Part shown: positions 7,373 to 17,789 of the stretch, piece after piece
Numbering within the stretch: position 1 is the first letter of the stretch
Layout: every line of letters starts with the position of its first letter
Assembly (NCBI GenBank): GCA_016208305.1
Contig: JACQYI010000058.1
Location: 1-64,000 of the forward strand
Direction of reading: 5' to 3'
DNA length: 64,000 nucleotides
Origin: Oscillatoriophycideae cyanobacterium NC_groundwater_1537_Pr4_S-0.65um_50_18
GTDB taxonomy: Bacteria > Cyanobacteriota > Cyanobacteriia > Elainellales > Elainellaceae
Made by a program: the position numbers and the translations under genes
Notes under the pieces: model-generated
The model's database searches: none
Seen by the model: the letters and a program-made list of their open reading frames with translations, nothing else
What the model was told of the DNA's origin: nothing

Positions 7373-9724
7373 CTACAGTCCTCCCAACTCATCCATAGAC
7401 AGAGCCGTGAGGCTGGGCGGAATCACCGATCGAATGACAGAGACTTTGTTGCTTTCAATCTGAGTTGCCATGTCAATGGCGATCGCCTCTAGCTGCACCT
7501 CGACACAGCCGAAAGGCACCATAAGCTGCGTCTTGCTCACCAAATTGCCAAAACCATCGGGGTTAAAATCCATGAGCCAGTGTGGCCCATCTAGGAGCGT
7601 GCGGCTCTGGCGATCGTGGCTCCAGAGCTTAACGTAGATGCGGCCATAGGTGTTAGGAATTTTCACCCCAATGTTGACCGTCTGCCCCGAAATGAGTTCG
7701 CCTGTGGGCACATCAAGCTCAGGGGTGGCAATGGGTTCTTCGGTCAGGGTGGCGGCGGCAGACTGTCCCGAAACGGGTTCAGAAAATCCAGTTTGGCCTA
7801 GCGGTGCGACCTGCTGCTCAGAAGACCGTTCAGAAGACCGCTCAGACGAGGGTTGGCGATCGCCCATAAAAAACGGCTCGTCCACCACAATTTCTTGCGC
7901 TGCTAGGTCAGCATCTAGACCGATCGCATGGTCTGGATTGCGTTGGCCTGGGTTTTGTTGGCCTGGGTTCCGTTGATCAGCGCGACGGCTGACCAATGCT
8001 GCCTCTTCGGAGTCAGAGCCATCTGACGCAATCGGTGCCATCGCGTTTAGCCAATCCGCCAGTTCTGAGTCTGAAGCCAGAGCCTGTAACCGTTCTAAAA
8101 AGCGCTCGCGTAGATTTAGAGCGCGGAAGGCGCTGTCTTCGGGCGTTTGGGGCAAATCTGAGGGGGAAGGCTGCCGTTGCCAGAGGGGAACATGCGGCTC
8201 TACTTTTTGCCAGTCGATCGCCGGATCGTCAAGGTCGTCTGTGAGCTGAAGTTGCGGCTGGTGCGGCGATGGCGCTTGCGTTTCTGGCGCTTTGGCTTCT
8301 AATGCTTGCGTTTCCGATGCTTGATCTGATACTTGCGTTGCTGCTGCTTTAACTTCCGGCTCAGGCTCTTGGCTGGCTGAAGCAGCAGGCACGGGAGCAT
8401 CCGTTGGGTCAGGTGTTTCAGGCTGGGGCGTGACTTCGGGCTGAAGCTGAGCAGCCGTTTCGGGCGGCATCTCTTCGGCGGTTGGGTTTGACAGCGTGGG
8501 CAACTGTAGCGATCGCCGGGGTTCCTTCTCAGGATCAGGCTGATGCAGCAAGGGGGGCAAAGGCTGGGGAACAGAGAGGCGGAACTGGATGCTGGGCGAG
8601 GGCGATCGCATGACCACAGGGGCGCTGACGGGCTTGGCAACTGGCTCGGCTTCCGGTTCCGAAAAATCGTTGGCGATCGCCTCAAGCAGCTCTAGCAGAT
8701 CGCTTGTGACGCTAAAGGACTGAGTCGCCAGAACAGGGGGTAAACCCGCCTCTGAGGAACCATATAGCGCCAACTCTCCCAACAGCAGGTGAGTTTCACA
8801 GTCGGTGGGTAGGCCGATAGATAAGGAAAACGGCGAGGGCAGCCAGCGATCGTCTAGTGGCGCGGCTAAAGGCTGAGTTTCATCCACCAGCATCTTAGAA
8901 GTTTGGGGGTCAAACAAGCGCACGCGCAGCTTGCCGCCTGCTGAGAGGGCTAATTCGGGCGGCTCAGAAGACTCAGGCGGCTCGGCTGGGGGTAAAAGCT
9001 GCCCTGCCAAAACCAGCGGCAAACCGCGTTTTACTACATAGGTTTCTTGTTCTAGGCTGAGCTGTAAGACGGGAGGACGATCGCTGCCCAACTGCCTAAA
9101 GGGCTTGTCTGAGCTGTCGTCTGAGCTGTTGTCTAAGCTATTGTCCGGGCGACTGTTTGTTTGAGGATGGGTTGGGCGATTTTCAAGGGAGCGATCGTCG
9201 GTTCCCCAAACGTCTGAGGATTCTGAGGGGATTTCTGATGACGCTTCTGGCGAAAGCGCTGCCTGCTCAGGGTCGGTAGCCGAGACAGGAGCCGGAATTT
9301 CTTCAGAGGCGCTCGGCTCCTCTCGCTGCCAATCGGCTTCCCAATGGTCAAGAATCTCGTCATCGGCTTCCAAGTCGATCGGCTGTACCTGAAGCTGCAC
9401 TTTATACAGCCAACCCTCTCCCATCATGTCTGACATGACATCGCTGGCGCAGCGCAGCTCCCATTCTCCTGGCAGCAGGCGGGTAAAGGGAATCACCACC
9501 ATGAGGCCATCTTGATTGGTTTGGCTGAGGCGCTTTTGGATGCGGCGAATGGGCGGCGTTTCTGTGGCGGCGTTTTGGATGACGCGAATTTCGACAGGCG
9601 CATGCACGCGATTAGAGCGGGCAACGACCCGATACCGCCCTTCCAAAATCTCAACGGTCGGAGATTCAAGCGGGAGCCAGGAGCGATCGCCCTCTTTCTG
9701 GATGAGAAATTCCCAAAACGCCAT
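7373..9724 (-). CDS. Large Pro/Glu/Ser-rich cyanobacterial protein, unknown function
   Basis: 783 residues in three parts. The first ~115 ([20 protein letters not shown] to KVQLQVQP) and the last ~95 (from [20 protein letters not shown]) look folded and beta-rich. Between them lie ~550 residues of Pro-, Glu-, Ser- and Ala-rich linker with short internal repeats ([25 protein letters not shown]). It has no signal peptide or membrane helix. The conserved ends and variable middle suggest a scaffold or two interaction domains joined by a disordered linker. It lies 5 bp upstream of hisB, but nothing in the sequence ties it to histidine synthesis. Confidence 0.75.
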   Translation of the reverse strand: MAFWEFLIQKEGDRSWLPLESPTVEILEGRYRVVARSNRVHAPVEIRVIQNAATETPPIRRIQKRLSQTNQDGLMVVIPFTRLLPGEWELRCASDVMSDMMGEGWLYKVQLQVQPIDLEADDEILDHWEADWQREEPSASEEIPAPVSATDPEQAALSPEASSEIPSESSDVWGTDDRSLENRPTHPQTNSRPDNSLDNSSDDSSDKPFRQLGSDRPPVLQLSLEQETYVVKRGLPLVLAGQLLPPAEPPESSEPPELALSAGGKLRVRLFDPQTSKMLVDETQPLAAPLDDRWLPSPFSLSIGLPTDCETHLLLGELALYGSSEAGLPPVLATQSFSVTSDLLELLEAIANDFSEPEAEPVAKPVSAPVVMRSPSPSIQFRLSVPQPLPPLLHQPDPEKEPRRSLQLPTLSNPTAEEMPPETAAQLQPEVTPQPETPDPTDAPVPAASASQEPEPEVKAAATQVSDQASETQALEAKAPETQAPSPHQPQLQLTDDLDDPAIDWQKVEPHVPLWQRQPSPSDLPQTPEDSAFRALNLRERFLERLQALASDSELADWLNAMAPIASDGSDSEEAALVSRRADQRNPGQQNPGQRNPDHAIGLDADLAAQEIVVDEPFFMGDRQPSSERSSERSSEQQVAPLGQTGFSEPVSGQSAAATLTEEPIATPELDVPTGELISGQTVNIGVKIPNTYGRIYVKLWSHDRQSRTLLDGPHWLMDFNPDGFGNLVSKTQLMVPFGCVEVQLEAIAIDMATQIESNKVSVIRSVIPPSLTALSMDELGGL

Positions 9725-10121
9725 CTCAAACCTCTGGAATGTAAGTCAGAACTACGAAAGCCTATATCTGCGACTAGCCTATTGGGGGCTATGGGGGTCA
9801 GCAACGTAGGCGGATTATAGACCATCCCACCCGCGAATGATCTGGAATCCAACAAAGTTTGGAACCGGATGGCAATGTTGGTAACGCAACGCTTGAAACA
9901 CCGCCAAAACTGGCCAATAACCTGTGAAAAATCAGACTAATTGCGGGATCGCCATCGTACCGTTTACGAGGCACACTTTACCATAGGGCTTTGAGAGATG
10001 CAGCAGTTCTCCCCTCTGGACTTTCAAATTGAACTATCAAATCGGGACTTGGCACCCGCAGGATAGGAACGCCCAAACCATCCTTTTCCTGGCTTTCGGC
10101 TATTTCTCGTTTACTCGGTGC
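9725..10121. other. Intergenic interval, no gene seen
   Basis: About 400 bp between the start of the 783-residue gene and the stop of the dihydroorotase-like gene, both on the minus strand. I see only short frames and no strong hairpin. The promoter for the 783-residue gene and hisB probably lies in its left part. Confidence 0.5.
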
Positions 10122-11387
10122 CTATTGCCCGCAGAAAGTTCGCAGAACTTTGCCCTTTAAGGTTTGCCCCAGCCAAGGCGTATTGCTTGCCAGCGAGTGC
10201 AGAGTTTGAGGCGATACCTGCCAGTCTATTTGGGGATCAAAAAGGGTTAGCTCAGCAGGATGATCGGGCGCAATCCTGGCTGGAATTTGCCCCAGACAGC
10301 GAGCCGGATTGCTGCTAAGCGATCGCCACAGGGTGAGCGCCTCCCACTTGCCCGGGGCGACAAAAGTCTGCCAGAGCAGCGGCAAAGCCAGCTCTAGACC
10401 GATCGCACCCGGAGGGGCTTCGGCAAAAGCGACGGTTTTTTCTTCGTAGGTGTAGGGGCTGTGATCGATGGCGATCGCATCGATGGTGCCATCTTGAATG
10501 CCTTGAATTAGCGCCTGTCGATCGCTAGGATTGCCCAGAGGCGGATCGAGCCGCAGGCTAGGATCATAGCTTTGCACATCCAAAATATCGAGTAGCAGGT
10601 GCATCCAGGTGGTGCTAGCCGTAACGGGCAGACCTTGAGCCTTGGCCAAGCGGATTAACGCGACACTGCGCGCCGTTGAGACTCGCATCAGGTGAACCGG
10701 GACTTCTAGCTCAGCCACAAACTCTAAGACCGTTGCCAGAGGCGCTGTTTCGGCGATCGCCGGACTGCCTGCGACTCCTAACTGCAAGGCCGCTACCCCA
10801 TCGCGCACGACGCCATTACCTGTAATGCCGCGATCGCAGCACCAGAGGGCAATGGGCTTACCCAGATGTTGCCCATACTCCAATATTCGCCGCAGCAGCG
10901 ATCCATTTTGCAGGGGCAAGCCGTCGGCAAACCCCACAACTCTTGCTGCCGCCAGCTCCGCCAACTCTGCCATTTGTTCGCCTTGGGCACCCAGAGTCAA
11001 TGCGCCCCAAGAGTAAAGGGTGGAAGTGGGGTGCTTTGAACGTGACTGTATCCAGGCGACGCTAGAGGGGTTATCTACAGCCGGGTCGGTGTCGGGCAGC
11101 ACTGCCACTCGCGTGAAGCCTCCAGCGCTTGCGGCTGCCATCAGCGAGGCCAAAGTCTCGCGAGACTCAAAGCCCGGTTCCCCCGAATGGCTATAGAGAT
11201 CAATTAGCCCGGTGCCTAAGATCAGCCCTGATCCGTCCTGAAGGTGGGTATCGGCAGGCAAATCTGACTGAGGGATAGCATCGGCAACCGCAGCGATCGC
11301 TCCATCGACGACCCAAACATCGGTGGTGCGATCGCTCTCGACCACCGGATCGAGAATTCGGATTCGCTGAAACAGTTCGCTTGTCAT
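10122..11387 (-). CDS. Dihydroorotase-like amidohydrolase, probably non-catalytic
   Basis: 421 residues, full length for a class I dihydroorotase and collinear with it (ILGTGLIDLYSHSGEPGFE; GGFTRVAVLPDTDP; AIDHSPYTYEEK; APPGAIGLELALPLL). However, metal and substrate ligands are changed: the usual DxHxHxREPG is DLYSHSGEPG (first His to Tyr, Arg to Gly); the HCED His is Trp (LWCCDRG); HxCHxST reads HLMRVST (His to Arg); TPHHL reads TWMHL; DHAPH reads DHSPY. By comparison with known pseudo-dihydroorotases, which support aspartate transcarbamoylase without catalysis, I infer a structural role in pyrimidine synthesis. It is 31 bp downstream of the cpcS-type gene on the same strand. Automated annotation would probably call it pyrC. 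Confidence 0.85.
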   Translation of the reverse strand: MTSELFQRIRILDPVVESDRTTDVWVVDGAIAAVADAIPQSDLPADTHLQDGSGLILGTGLIDLYSHSGEPGFESRETLASLMAAASAGGFTRVAVLPDTDPAVDNPSSVAWIQSRSKHPTSTLYSWGALTLGAQGEQMAELAELAAARVVGFADGLPLQNGSLLRRILEYGQHLGKPIALWCCDRGITGNGVVRDGVAALQLGVAGSPAIAETAPLATVLEFVAELEVPVHLMRVSTARSVALIRLAKAQGLPVTASTTWMHLLLDILDVQSYDPSLRLDPPLGNPSDRQALIQGIQDGTIDAIAIDHSPYTYEEKTVAFAEAPPGAIGLELALPLLWQTFVAPGKWEALTLWRSLSSNPARCLGQIPARIAPDHPAELTLFDPQIDWQVSPQTLHSLASNTPWLGQTLKGKVLRTFCGQ

Positions 11388-11418
11388 CGCCTCTCAATAT
11401 CCATTTCAGCGGTTCTCG

Positions 11419-11979
11419 TCAAGAATTGACTTCGCTGGGGGTCGAACTCACCGGAGGCTGCACGCCCCCCATGCGAATCTCGGAAGAAAACGTCGCCATA
11501 CTAAAGCCACCTGCAGATTTTAGCGTGCTGGTACGCAGCCGCAAGTTGGGGCTGGCAAACCAGAGACGCTCTTCAGCAGAAAAGGTGTCAGACCCCGTAA
11601 TCAGCGTCAGGGCATCATCTTCACCCAAGACAAATCGACCTGGCTCAGAAGCAGATTCCGCAGGGCCTGCATCCCAAAGCAGCTTGCCCTCGCGATCGCT
11701 GTCCTGGTTTGCGATAGGCACCAAAAGCGTTGTGCCAGCCCGCTTCTGTTCGCCACGCTCCGGTATGCTATCCCAGGTAATCCGCAGGCCGCACAAAGAC
11801 TGTGCCGGGTCGATCTGGTACCGCTGACAGAGCTTTACCACGGCCAGATCGTCTTTAAGCAGCATTTCCACAACAATGTTGGATCTGCTACTCCCGGTTT
11901 GCTGGGTGGCAAATTGGTGGCTCGTGCGTTGAGAGACCCATTTGCCAGCACTTTGCTGTAAAAACTCTATTATGTCCAT
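11419..11979 (-). CDS. cpcS: Phycobiliprotein chromophore lyase, CpcS/CpeS family
   Basis: 186 residues, family length. The opening MDIIEFLQQSAGKWVSQRTSH, the central LCGLRITWDS and the C-terminal LITGSDTFSAEERLWFASPNLRLRTS then GGFSMATFSSEIRM are diagnostic. These lipocalin-fold lyases attach phycocyanobilin to Cys-84-type sites of allophycocyanin and phycocyanin beta subunits. No CpcU/CpcT partner is in the window. The last ~20 residues (VQPPVSSTPSEVNS) are a non-conserved tail. No clear Shine-Dalgarno precedes the ATG. The symbol is given for the family; I cannot tell CpcS from CpcU with certainty. Confidence 0.9.
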   Translation of the reverse strand: MDIIEFLQQSAGKWVSQRTSHQFATQQTGSSRSNIVVEMLLKDDLAVVKLCQRYQIDPAQSLCGLRITWDSIPERGEQKRAGTTLLVPIANQDSDREGKLLWDAGPAESASEPGRFVLGEDDALTLITGSDTFSAEERLWFASPNLRLRTSTLKSAGGFSMATFSSEIRMGGVQPPVSSTPSEVNS

Positions 11980-12116
11980 GGGAGGCCGTGATTGAGTGAA
12001 GCTGGGGTGGGGCGACGGGATTTGTCTAGCAAGATCTGCGATCGCGCTCCATCTCTCATCTTAAAGCCTAAGGATGCTTGCGGGATCGGCACTGGTTTTT
12101 ATGGGCAGCTTTAGCC

Positions 12117-13850
12117 TCAAGACTTGATTTTTGCCAGGATGCAGCTTGCAGACAGCACCCGCAACTGATGATCGCGGCTGACGGTGCAGGGCTTGACCAT
12201 TTTTTTGAGGGCAGGCGTTCCCTGGGCGAGCTGGCTTTGGGCTTGGGCGATCGCTTCTGGATACTGAACCAGCCAGCTCGTGAGGAGCGCTGAGGCATCA
12301 AAGCTTTGCTGATCCAACACCCAAAAGTCGATGCCGTAGGTGCGAATAAAATTAGCCAGAACAGAAGGCTCTAACGCATACTGGGCTTGAATCGTATCCG
12401 TCACACGCTGACGAAACTGGCTGCCATAGCCTACCTGGTAAGGCAAGGCATACTCTCGACCTACCAGCAGCGATCGCTGGGCAAAGGTCGGTATGTTATC
12501 GGCCTCTCGCCCTAAAGCCGCAATCAAAATATCTTGAGGTTGCTGGGCAAAAAACTGGTAAAGCTGCGGATTTCCCCCCACCCAGTAGCTCTTGAGTGCC
12601 TGACGGTTGCCATAGCTGGGGTAAAGCAGCAGCGCCCCAATTAAAGCTGCAGTGACCACCCAGACTGCGATCGGGTAATAGATCTGCGATCGTGCCGATT
12701 GCGCTAGCCGCTGCCATGCCGCCTGAAGCAAGATCGTGATCCCGATCGCCGCTGCAAACACCAAAACGAACCGCAGCGTATATTCGGCATAGCGGCTGGG
12801 CAAATAGAGCCGAAACAGCAGCAGATGCGCCGCAAAAAATAGAGCCAGTGCGGCGATCGTCACCTGAAGTAAGACCACAATCTTGGGGCTGACCTGCTGC
12901 ACTAGCGGAAACTGCGCCGCATGTCGCCTTGCCCCCCGCAAAAGCAAGGGTAAAAAAGCACCGATCGCCAGCAGCCAGGGTCTAAAGTTGGGAAACAAGC
13001 CGCTGCGCTCTGCGACCAGCCAAAAGTTCAGTGGGTCATCACTAAAGAAGCGGCTGCGTCCTAGAGCCGAAAACTCCGGCAACTGTCGTGCCTCAGCCGC
13101 CGAAATAACTGCCCCATAGGGCGAAGACGAGAGGGCGATGGGCAACAGCACCCCAAAAGCTACCCCCAGGCAAGCTCCGCAAAACAGATAATCTTGCCGA
13201 TCGCGCGAGAACCTCAGCCTCGGCTGCCAGGTGACGACCTGAAGCGCTGCAATAGCCGCAAACACCAGCACATACTGCGGATAAAACAGCCCTTCTAGCC
13301 CAATAACCACCAGACAGGGAAGGAGCGAGCGCCGCCAAAAGGGTTTAGCATCGCGCCGCAGCAAATAGTAGAGAAAGGCCAGGAACAGGGGCGGCAAAAA
13401 GGCTCTGGGTGTCGCAGAAACCACATCATCATGCGTCCACAGCACCTGACTGGTGAGCGCAGAGGCGACAAAGCCTGCGAACGGTACGGGCAAAAGCTGC
13501 ATAGACACCCCAAAGGCATAGCCCGCAGCCACAAGGCTTAACCCCACAGGCAAAAGCTTGCTCAGCAGCAGCGGAGACAGCCCGATCGCCGCAAAGCCTT
13601 GATAAAACAGCCGATAGCCCCAAGGTGCCAGCGACTGGAAGTAGTCGGCTATCAGATCTTGGGGAAACAGGCTGGGATCGCTAAATCGCAACATCCAAAA
13701 CACATGCTGCCGCACGTCATCTTGCACCACATACTCGCTGCTAAAAGCCCGTTGAAGAATCAACAGGCTGCTCACTGCCGCCAGGGTCAGGCTTAGGCTG
13801 AACCAAAAGAGGGTCTGCGATCGCGTAGTTTTGAACAGGGAAATCAGCAT
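12117..13850 (-). CDS. Polytopic membrane protein of GT-C-like architecture, unknown function
   Basis: About 577 residues with ten or more hydrophobic segments and a soluble C-terminal part of about 150 residues. A TTG at 13916 would add 22 residues, but the ATG at 13850 gives a normal basic N-terminus before the first helix. The first loop carries acidic residues (YVVQDDVRQHVFWMLR), which recalls the DD/ED loop of membrane glycosyltransferases of the GT-C fold, but I see no firm family motif. It diverges from a GT39 enzyme 165 bp away, which fits a shared role in lipid-linked sugar transfer at the membrane; that is inference from position. Confidence 0.72.
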   Translation of the reverse strand: MLISLFKTTRSQTLFWFSLSLTLAAVSSLLILQRAFSSEYVVQDDVRQHVFWMLRFSDPSLFPQDLIADYFQSLAPWGYRLFYQGFAAIGLSPLLLSKLLPVGLSLVAAGYAFGVSMQLLPVPFAGFVASALTSQVLWTHDDVVSATPRAFLPPLFLAFLYYLLRRDAKPFWRRSLLPCLVVIGLEGLFYPQYVLVFAAIAALQVVTWQPRLRFSRDRQDYLFCGACLGVAFGVLLPIALSSSPYGAVISAAEARQLPEFSALGRSRFFSDDPLNFWLVAERSGLFPNFRPWLLAIGAFLPLLLRGARRHAAQFPLVQQVSPKIVVLLQVTIAALALFFAAHLLLFRLYLPSRYAEYTLRFVLVFAAAIGITILLQAAWQRLAQSARSQIYYPIAVWVVTAALIGALLLYPSYGNRQALKSYWVGGNPQLYQFFAQQPQDILIAALGREADNIPTFAQRSLLVGREYALPYQVGYGSQFRQRVTDTIQAQYALEPSVLANFIRTYGIDFWVLDQQSFDASALLTSWLVQYPEAIAQAQSQLAQGTPALKKMVKPCTVSRDHQLRVLSASCILAKIKS

Positions 13851-14015
13851 GGCAAGAGGCAGGGAATATACAAGAGCCGGGTAATGGAGATGCGGAGGGA
13901 GAGCAATGAGACCCAATCCGAAAACTAGATCGCTGGGAAACTGGATCTCTGGAATACTATAGACTCTTGTGAAAAGGCTGGATGCGTTCGGGAGTCTGTT
14001 TCAGACGGCAGAAAT

Positions 14016-15593
14016 ATGGATCGGCAAGAACGAAAATTTGTCTATGACCCGCAACAATGGCTGCGAGCGGGTGCGATCGCCCTCCTGATATTGGGCATAT
14101 TTTTCCGGTTTTACCAGCTCGACGAAAAAGTCTACTGGCTCGATGAAGCCCGCACCTCGTTGCGGATGTCAGGGCATACCAAAGCCGAGTTTATCCAAGA
14201 AGTCTACACAGGCCAAGTCGTTAGTCTAGACACTTTGCAGCAGTATCAGCGACCCGGTGAGGCCAGCTGGGGCGACACCTTTAATGCGCTGCGGGGTAAT
14301 GCTGAGCATACGCCCCTTTATTTTGTTTTGGCGCGGCTCTGGACAGAAACCTGGGGCTATTCTGTCACTACGATTCGCAGCCTTTCGGCTGTTATTAGCC
14401 TGCTGGTGTTTCCCTGCCTATTTTGGTTTTGCCAAGAGCTGTTTCACAAGCAGGAGAAGATGTCTCAGGCGATTGCTTGGATGGCGCTATCGCTGGTCGC
14501 TATATCGCCGCTGCATGTGCTCTACGCCCAAGAAGCGCGTCCCTACAGCCTCTGGACGGTCATGACCCTGCTCTCTAGTGCCATGCTGCTGCGATCTCTG
14601 CGATCGTCTGGTTCGCGTGCCTGGATTGCCTATGGCGTGACGATCGCCCTCGGACTCTATACCCAGCTTTTGTTTGCGCTCGTGATCTTGGCTCACGGGC
14701 TATATGTGGCGATCGTCGCTAGGCGACAAATTATCTCCTACGGTCTGGCAACTCTAGGAGGTGTGCTGACCTTTTCCCCTTGGCTGGTGCTGTTGCTCAG
14801 CCATATTGAGCAGGTCAATGCGGCTACGGTGGCCACCACGCGGCAATATCCGTTGAGCTATCTGCTCGACCAGTGGTTTCTCAATATCAATCGAGTCTTC
14901 ATTAACGGCGAACTCAATTCCTTCAACCTGCTCCTGGTGATCTTGACGGGCATCACCCTCTATTGGCTCTATCGCAAAACGCAGCCGCAGGTTTGGGTGC
15001 TGATTGTTTGTCTGATCGCTGTGCCGTTTTTGGCCTTGGCGCTGCCCGATGTCTTGGCAGGCGGAGAGCGATCGCTACGGCTGCGCTATCTCATTCCCTG
15101 CTACTTGGGCATTCAAATTACGTTTGCCTACTTCTTCACAACCCAGGCTCTGTGGGCAAAGCGTTGGGGACAAAAGTTTTGGCGGCTTGTGCTGATTTTG
15201 CTGCTGGTTAGCGGCATTCTGGCCTGTACAGTCAACACCCAAGATCGGGTGGGCTGGACAAAGAGCATTCGTAAGAGCGGCTACTACCCCATAGCTGCCA
15301 GCTGGATCAACGCTGCCGATCGCCCCTTGGTTATTAGTGATGAGCAGAGTGAAGATCTTTTATCCTTCAGCTATGAGCTAAAACCAGAGGTGAAGTTTCA
15401 GCTTGTTACTCAACCTCGACGGCTCAAAATTGCCGAAGGCTATGGTTCAGTGTATTTGCTCAACCCGTCTGCTCGCCTCAAAAACCTGCTCGAAAGACGC
15501 AATTACCGCCTGCTGCTGCTTTGCCAAGATGACGATGACTATCCGGGTGATCCAGCCGATCGCCTTTGGCTAGTGAAAGCCAAAGAGTCCTGA
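14016..15593 (+). CDS. Glycosyltransferase family 39-type membrane protein
   Basis: 525 residues with about eleven hydrophobic segments. The first periplasmic loop contains the GT39/ArnT/PMT-like sequence FYQLDEKVYWLDEARTSLR, where an acidic D-E pair is the usual catalytic and metal-contacting motif. The C-terminal ~120 residues are soluble. Such enzymes move a sugar from a polyprenyl-phosphate donor to lipid, glycan or protein acceptors on the outer face of the membrane; the acceptor is unknown. The gene diverges from the membrane protein ending at 13850, and promoters for both should lie in the ~165 bp between them. Confidence 0.85.
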   Translation: MDRQERKFVYDPQQWLRAGAIALLILGIFFRFYQLDEKVYWLDEARTSLRMSGHTKAEFIQEVYTGQVVSLDTLQQYQRPGEASWGDTFNALRGNAEHTPLYFVLARLWTETWGYSVTTIRSLSAVISLLVFPCLFWFCQELFHKQEKMSQAIAWMALSLVAISPLHVLYAQEARPYSLWTVMTLLSSAMLLRSLRSSGSRAWIAYGVTIALGLYTQLLFALVILAHGLYVAIVARRQIISYGLATLGGVLTFSPWLVLLLSHIEQVNAATVATTRQYPLSYLLDQWFLNINRVFINGELNSFNLLLVILTGITLYWLYRKTQPQVWVLIVCLIAVPFLALALPDVLAGGERSLRLRYLIPCYLGIQITFAYFFTTQALWAKRWGQKFWRLVLILLLVSGILACTVNTQDRVGWTKSIRKSGYYPIAASWINAADRPLVISDEQSEDLLSFSYELKPEVKFQLVTQPRRLKIAEGYGSVYLLNPSARLKNLLERRNYRLLLLCQDDDDYPGDPADRLWLVKAKES

Positions 15594-16084
15594 CCCGCCT
15601 AACGGGAGCTTCAGGTAGCGCAGATCTGGAAATAATTGGAAGAATATCCTGCCCCTCAGAAGGGCAGCGATATGATTGCAGCGAAAGACGAACAGCAGTT
15701 TTGGATTTTGGATGGCTGATTTTTGTCTTGTTCTGGTTATTTTCTGGCTATGACAACTCGCTAAGGGTCAGTTCAGGTGGTCAGTCAAGTTTTATGGTGG
15801 GGTGTCCCCTCGATAAGATGAGACAGAACACGAGTGACCTCACAACCTAGGGGCATCGCTGAATCGAGACATAAATTTTTGAAGGGGGTGCAGAGTGACG
15901 CTCTCAAAAAAACATCCTTGATTTCGCAGCGCCTAATCTAGGTCGGTCATTGGATTGATGCTTTTAAATAGGTTTTATCGATATAAATAGTGATAAGACT
16001 CTCAAAATCAGCCTCAGATCCAAAGTTGAGCGACCAAGCTGCTTTCCTGACTGCTAAAGACACATCACTGTAAGGACAAAAAGC
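15594..16084. other. Intergenic interval with a short hairpin
   Basis: Nearly 500 bp between the GT39 gene and tal. CTGCCC/GGGCAG arms near 15649-15667 could end the GT39 transcript. I see no convincing gene in the rest; the tal promoter probably lies in the right half. A GGACA precedes the tal ATG. Confidence 0.5.
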
Positions 16085-17263
16085 ATGGCTAAGAATTTGC
16101 TGGAACAACTGCGGGAAATGACGGTCGTAGTCGCCGATACAGGTGATATTCAGGCGATCAAAAAATTTACGCCTCGCGATGCGACAACCAATCCATCTCT
16201 GATTACCGCAGCGGCTCAAATGCCGGAATATCAGGAGATTGTAGATGAAACCCTGAAGCAGGCCAGAGTCGATGCGGGTACCGATGCTTCAGACCAAGAT
16301 GTAGCTAAGCTGGCGTTCGATCGCTTAGCGGTTTCCTTCGGTAAAAAGATTCTAGAAATTGTGCCCAAGCGGGTTTCTACCGAGGTCGATGCTCGCCTTT
16401 CTTATGACACTGAAGCCACGATTGAGAAAGGGCGCTACCTTATCTCTGAATATGAGAAATCTGGGATTTCTCGTGAGCGAATCTTGATCAAAATTGCCTC
16501 GACCTGGGAAGGGATCAAAGCCGCTGAAGTTTTGGAGAAAGAAGGCATTCACTGCAACCTCACCCTGCTTTTTGGTCTGCACCAGGCGATCGCCTGTGCT
16601 GAAGCAGGCGCAACGCTAATCTCGCCTTTTGTCGGTCGGATTCTAGACTGGTACAAAAAAGATACCGGGCGCGACTATACTCCCCAGGAAGATCCGGGCG
16701 TTCAGTCTGTAACGACTATCTACAACTACTACAAAAAGTTTGGCTACGCTACCGAAGTCATGGGAGCCAGCTTCCGCAACCTTGGCGAAATTACCGAGCT
16801 GGCCGGATGCGACCTACTCACGATCTCTCCGGCACTTTTAGCCGAATTGCATGCCACCGAGGCAGAGTTACCCCGCAAACTCGATCCGGCTGCGGCGGCT
16901 AGCCTAGACATTCAGAAGCTGTCGATCGACAAAGACACGTTTGACAAGATGCATGCAGCAGATCGGATGGCTTCTGAGAAGTTGGCAGAGGGCATTGCTG
17001 GGTTTACCAAAGCGCTAGAGGCGTTAGAAGCCCTATTGGCCGATCGCCTTTCTAAATTAGAGGGGGAAGAACACCGGAGCCATGTTGCCGAAGATATGTT
17101 TCACCTCTATGACTTAGATGGAGATGGCTTTATTACCCGTGAAGAATGGATGGGCACAGATGCGGTGTTTGATGCGCTAGACACAAACAAGGATGGCAAG
17201 ATTACGCCTGAAGAAATGGGCGCAGGGCTAGGGGCGGTCTTGCATCTGGTGCAGGCCGTCTAA
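16085..17263 (+). CDS. tal: Transaldolase with C-terminal EF-hand pair
   Basis: 392 residues. Residues 1-325 are a class I transaldolase: TTNPSLI near 35, the Schiff-base lysine in [10 protein letters not shown] (about K136), CNLTLLF and [10 protein letters not shown]. It exchanges a three-carbon dihydroxyacetone unit between sedoheptulose 7-phosphate and glyceraldehyde 3-phosphate in the oxidative pentose phosphate pathway. Residues ~335-392 add two EF-hand loops, [12 protein letters not shown] and [12 protein letters not shown], both with the full set of acidic ligands for Ca2+. The fusion is known in cyanobacterial transaldolases and implies calcium-responsive folding, pairing or activity. 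The gene stands alone, with a ~490-bp upstream gap. Confidence 0.95.
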   Translation: MAKNLLEQLREMTVVVADTGDIQAIKKFTPRDATTNPSLITAAAQMPEYQEIVDETLKQARVDAGTDASDQDVAKLAFDRLAVSFGKKILEIVPKRVSTEVDARLSYDTEATIEKGRYLISEYEKSGISRERILIKIASTWEGIKAAEVLEKEGIHCNLTLLFGLHQAIACAEAGATLISPFVGRILDWYKKDTGRDYTPQEDPGVQSVTTIYNYYKKFGYATEVMGASFRNLGEITELAGCDLLTISPALLAELHATEAELPRKLDPAAAASLDIQKLSIDKDTFDKMHAADRMASEKLAEGIAGFTKALEALEALLADRLSKLEGEEHRSHVAEDMFHLYDLDGDGFITREEWMGTDAVFDALDTNKDGKITPEEMGAGLGAVLHLVQAV

Positions 17264-17391
17264 AAGTAGCGCTTAGGTTTGCTATGGATTGTGAGGCAGA
17301 TGAAACACACCTCGCAATCCATAGGCTCGGCGGAAAGTGTTTTAGAAATGCATGATTGCAGCCATCACAACTCTCTACATGACCCACCTAC

Positions 17392-17757
17392 ATGATCCAC
17401 AAAGAATCTAAAGATCCCTCCTTTTTAGCCCACCACCAATCGATCGCTTCATTAGTGGGGCAGCTGCATGAGTACTTCAAAAATGCTTGCTCTCACTATG
17501 AAATTGAGCGAAGCCATGCCTCTAGCCAGCTTCATGCCAATCAAGATGATCAGCAAGCGCAAGAGTTAATTGCTTCGCTGCGTAAGATGGATGCTGAGAT
17601 CTCGCTGTTTGCGGTCGTGGGCGATGCTTTGTCGATCGCCAATCGAGTTTTGCATAGCCCCTCCACCGTAGCTGAGCTAGGCTCAGACAACGAAATTTAC
17701 AGGATGCATTACGACTCAGCCCAGCAAGATCCAGCTCAGCCCCATTCTGATCAATAA
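17392..17757 (+). CDS. Small helical protein, unknown function
   Basis: 121 residues, mostly helical, with no membrane segment or signal. Polar and His/Gln-rich ends (HHQSIASLVGQLHEYF; AQQDPAQPHSDQ) enclose a likely helical pair containing AQELIASLRKMDAEISLF. Codon use looks like that of its neighbours. It ends 32 bp before the histidine phosphatase gene and may be cotranscribed with it. I do not recognise the family. Confidence 0.55.
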   Translation: MIHKESKDPSFLAHHQSIASLVGQLHEYFKNACSHYEIERSHASSQLHANQDDQQAQELIASLRKMDAEISLFAVVGDALSIANRVLHSPSTVAELGSDNEIYRMHYDSAQQDPAQPHSDQ

Positions 17758-17789
17758 AACTCTGGAGAGGAAACCTGTAAAGCAAAGCC

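Noticed and set aside
7650-9820. Several long plus-strand frames in this region
   Set aside because: They are antisense frames of the GC-rich 783-residue gene and lack family features.
10118-11397. Annotating the dihydroorotase-like gene simply as active pyrC
   Set aside because: Several essential metal and substrate ligands are substituted, so catalysis is doubtful.
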